Shown here: positions 60,746 to 64,000 of the stretch, in pieces
Layout of the letters: each line of letters opens with the position of its first letter
Numbering within the stretch: the stretch's first letter is position 1
Origin: Kuschelorhynchus macadamiae
Taxonomy: Eukaryota > Arthropoda > Insecta > Coleoptera > Curculionidae
Reading direction: 5' to 3'
DNA: 64,000 bases
NCBI GenBank assembly: GCA_030620095.1
Contig: JAUTXW010005180.1
Coordinates: forward strand, 911,501 to 975,500
The notes under the pieces: generated by a model
What the model saw: only the letters and a program-made list of their open reading frames with translations
The model's database searches: none
Told to the model about the DNA's origin: nothing
Position numbers and translations under genes: made by a program

Positions 60746-61830
60746 GATTTTATTAATTTAAAATATCGATTTTTTATTACTTCTTTTGAGTCATACCGAA
60801 TCAATATATTTTAAAAGCAATCTGAAAGGGAGTGAAAATAACTAAAAAAATGTGTAAGTAATATTGACATTTGCAGCATCCCAGTTCACGTAGAAGATCA
60901 GAGATTAGAGTTGCGATTTGTATCTAATAATCGTGTAAATATTATTATCGATTTGTGGTGTCAAGTATAGCTCATCCTTAGATTTTTTCATCCACTGCTA
61001 CCTCTCATATGTATTTTTTTATATAGGTATATGGGACCTACATGCCGCAATCCAAACGGCACTATTTTGGAGATTATTTCTGAATTTTACTAATGGAATG
61101 TGTCACCACATCAGATGCCAAGCGCATTAAATTTGTCTTCAAAGAAAATTTGACAAACAGCCATCTGCTCTAGGCTCGCTTATAGCATAACGAACAGAAT
61201 CACTACGTTACAAAAGCCCTTTTATTCCTTGATGACAAGGGGCTTATTATTTTTTAATATTGCTAATAGTTGCAATATACGATTCGAAATTTGAACCGAA
61301 AAGGAATTAATTACCTTTCTTGAAAAAATGTAATTAGCTAATTATTAACGTAAGTAAAAAAAATATATATTAGTGATTAAGTTTTCGAGAAAAAGGAAGT
61401 GCATGCTGATTTTAATACAACCAAACTATCAGTTCCTTGGCCAGTCCAACTCTCACATTGTCGATAAACATTATCATAGTATCAATACACTATCACTGTA
61501 TGATTATTAATAATGGAACATTTGGATTTCATTTATTAAACATTAGAAGAAATAGTTTAACATATCAATAATTACCAAGAAAGAGGTTCAAAGAAAAGAA
61601 TAAATGATATTGAAATATTTTTTGCCTGTATGAGACATTTAAATAAGTTGTTAAAAAAATTGCGAAATAATTATACATACTAAATTAAAAATAAAGTTAT
61701 AACGAAAAATATGATTTTCGAACTATTTTCATTGACTTGTTCCTCTAATTGGCTTTTGGATGCGAAACTCGTATTTAAGAAATTTCTTTTTAGTAGAAAA
61801 TTTCACATCTTTAGAATGATTTGTAAATAC
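60746..61830. other. Unassigned AT-rich DNA
   Basis: No recognisable feature. Confidence 0.45.
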
Positions 61831-62502
61831 TATACAGGGAGGCCGACGTTCGAACCCGTTGATTTTTGATTTAATGGGGAACTATTTTTCAGCTTTTTTT
61901 CATTTTCGCAGCTTTAACCTCCTAGCGGGAGGGAGAACATCCACCAAAATTTGAAAAGGGGAGAGGGGTCCTGCCATACCTCTTTTTAAAGGTCTCATCG
62001 AGTTCTTTATGACCCCACAATTTCGTCCTATTATTTTCAACCACAACGAAATGACAGCTTGTTAAAATTTATTAAAGATTTGCAGGTCTGAATATAAATT
62101 AGTTTTTTTATGTTTTTGTGAAAAAAATCGAAGAACTCTCGGACCCCTCGATTTCTGATGCGAGGGGGTACAACTTGTCTGTCTTTTTTATTTCCATAAC
62201 TTCAACCTCTTAACGGGACGAAACACAACCCCTGATTTTCAATATGGGTGAGGGATATTACGATTTTTAATTTTGAAGATATCATCGAATGCTATTTGAA
62301 ATTACAGGGTCAAAAAGATCTCGATGAGACCTTTAAAAAGAGGTATGGCACGACTCCTCTTTTCTGTTCAAATTTCGGTGGTTCTTCTCCTTCAGGTAGG
62401 AGGTTAAACAAAAACGGACGGGTCCGGGCGTTTTTTCCAGATTTTCAGTTTAAATCCGGAAAATTGGGGTGTCTAATTTTCGTTGGCCCATCATCCTGTA
62501 TA
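61831..62502. mobile_element. 672-bp foldback MITE
   Basis: TATACAGG at 61,831 and CCTGTATA at 62,495-62,502 are inverted ends. The arms share AACCTCCTAxC, GAACxxCCACCxAAATTTGAA, GGGGTCCTGCCATACCTC with TTTTTAAAGGTCTCATCGAG (61,963-61,998), which is matched by CTCGATGAGACCTTTAAAAA with GAGGTATGGCACGACTCC (62,321-62,358). The centre (about 62,060-62,240) is not inverted. A TA target duplication is compatible with the ends. The 115-codon plus-strand frame at 62,248-62,595 reads through the right arm and is not a gene. Confidence 0.88.
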
Positions 62503-63009
62503 ATATGCTTATTTTTAGTTCTCAGGATATTTAGAACATACTTTTATTTTTTTACTTACTGTACCACTATACCTACAGTTTATACTATTTTTTAATTAAC
62601 AATTTATATAAAGGTTTATTAAGTTTCTTTAGTTCTTAAAAGGTGCTACTTTTTCTACCATCAATATATTCGATTTATTATTGCTTAAGGGCAAAAATAT
62701 AAAAATCTCAGCCCAATATTATTTAAAACCACACCTTTCTTATATAACCAGCTGGTTGTGTTAAGTAGATCAAATTAAAGAAAATAATATTTTTAATTTA
62801 GTAACGTTATCTAATGCTTTTATGATTACCACATATAAATCAATCTATGGTAAATCCGGTTCCTGTATTATAAAATGCGAAGCGTTGATGTATCCTTGCG
62901 TTGTCTAGACAGTTAAAAAAATGAACACAGATATTATAAAAAAGTTTAGGCCAAACGCTTTAAATTTAGCGTAGATGTTAAGTTAATGATTATAACCGAT
63001 TTCATGATT
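62503..63009. other. Unassigned AT-rich DNA
   Basis: No recognisable feature. Confidence 0.45.
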
Positions 63010-64000
63010 ATATTGGCAATGTCATGTTTTCTCAATTTACTCGGTCTGTCTGTCTGTTCGCGGCATAACTAAAAAACTACTTATCCGATTGACTTCAGAT
63101 TTCGGTTAAAAATTAAAGGTCATATGGGGATAACATGGCAGTATTTTGGTAATAATCCATCATAACAAAACAAAATGGCGGCCTAGTGAAATATTTAAAA
63201 GATTATTATTATTAGCTCAAATTTTGCACAAAAATAAAATATGTAGGAATCAACTAGTAAAATTGTGGTACGAAAAAAAAATGCTGCCTTATTAAATTAT
63301 TTAAACATTCAGCTTGAGAAAATTACACAACGGATTGATTTGAAATTGTGTGCCATAACTAACTGGGGTACGGAGATGAACTAGTAAAACTGTGGTACTA
63401 ATTCAAGGTGGCCGGTTTGTCTGTCTGTCAGTTCGACGCCTAGTTTAAAAACTACTCATCAGATTGATGAAAATTATGGGTCCTATGGGGATGACCTGGT
63501 AACATTTTGATAAAAATCCGATATGGCGAATCAAAATGGGGGCCTAGGGAAATGTTAAAAAAATTGCTTATCCAATTTTTTTTAAATTTTGCAAAAACAT
63601 CAAATATTATGTTGGAATCAACTGGTATCATTTTGGCACAAATCCAAGACGGAGGAACCAAATGGCGGCTTAATAAAATATTTAAAAATTCAGCCTGAAA
63701 AACCTGCTTAATAGCTTGAATTCAAACTGTGCGCCCTAACTAACTGTGGTATAGAGATCAACTAGTAAAATTGTGGTACTAATTTAAGATGGCCGACCAA
63801 ATAACATGGTTGCAATCGTGAAAAAATCACCCTCTTAGATTTTACACATCTCCACCTTTTAGCGTTGCTAGATGCCAAAAAATATCTTTTATCAATTCCG
63901 TCGGTCCACCTGCCTGTCAGTTTGAGGAGGACCTGGTAATATTTTGGCAAAAATCCGATATGGAGAAACAAAAATTATTATTTAAAAACTACTTATACAA
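63010..64000 (-). repeat. Dispersed repeat family, copy K (runs off the window)
   Basis: Starts near GTTTTCTCAATTTACTCGGT with CTGTCTGTCTGTTCGCGGCA and ATAACTAAAAAACTACTT. Terminal modules recur at about 63,415 (GTTTGTCTGTCTGTCAGTTC) and 63,895 (CAATTCCGTCGGTCCACCTG). Units carry CAAAATGGCGGCCTAGTG (63,172), AATGGCGGCTTAATAAAA (63,661) and CAAGATGGCCGACC-like sequence (63,786). Open frames at 63,452-63,971 are repeat-derived. The copy continues beyond 64,000. Confidence 0.87.

Noticed and set aside
62248..62595. 115-codon open frame at the right arm of the 62-kb MITE
   Set aside because: Most of it is inverted-repeat sequence and continues past the element end, so it is a chance frame.
63452..63971. 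Open frames on both strands near the right edge (also 54,889-55,125, 59,164-59,403, 19,259-19,450, 40,066-40,260)
   Set aside because: They lie within the dispersed repeat family, whose copies are non-coding and differ in frame.

Overview
The window looks like AT-rich, gene-poor nuclear DNA of an arthropod, most likely an insect. I found no host protein-coding gene, rRNA, tRNA or CRISPR array that I can support. What can be read is transposable elements and satellites at many stages of decay: non-LTR retrotransposons of several clades, Tc1/mariner and hAT transposon remains, foldback elements, and a large dispersed repeat family. The order is inferred from these families; the species cannot be named from the sequence.

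Layout. 0-3.7 kb: a two-copy tandem repeat, a (TA)n tract, a 113-bp hairpin, a minus-strand LINE tail and a second (TA)n tract. 4.4-5.7 kb: a broken copy of a conserved arthropod multi-copy protein family of unknown function. 6 kb: the C-terminal end of a Tc1-like transposase. 8.5-9.95 kb: an internally deleted Tc1-like element with about 265-300-bp inverted ends and TA flanks. 11.1-15.1 kb: two minus-strand LINE relics, one with RNase H, one with ORF1. 17.1-19.7 kb: two copies of the dispersed family. 22.7-23.9 kb: a ZMYM1-like hAT transposase pseudogene. 25.1-29.1 kb: one dispersed-family copy split by two LINE insertions, one of them with a restriction-like-endonuclease C-terminus. 30.2-31.3 kb: a foldback element built of tandem subrepeats.

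32.8-39.1 kb is the most striking structure. It is a 6.3-kb element with TA flanks and about 330-bp mariner-like inverted ends. Its arms carry two mirror-image arrays of one 20-bp satellite (about 28 and about 50 units) around a 2.8-kb core. A mariner/IS630-type transposase fragment lies between the second array and the right end.

40-64 kb: more copies of the dispersed family (five in minus orientation, from 47 kb on), three LINE relics (50.2, 53, 57 kb), a roughly 219-bp tandem satellite ending in an inverted fragment (59.5-60.5 kb), and a 672-bp foldback MITE at 61.8 kb.

No genes act together here. The elements interact as insertion layers (LINEs inside repeats, a MITE inside the satellite element) and as sources of new satellites and microsatellites.
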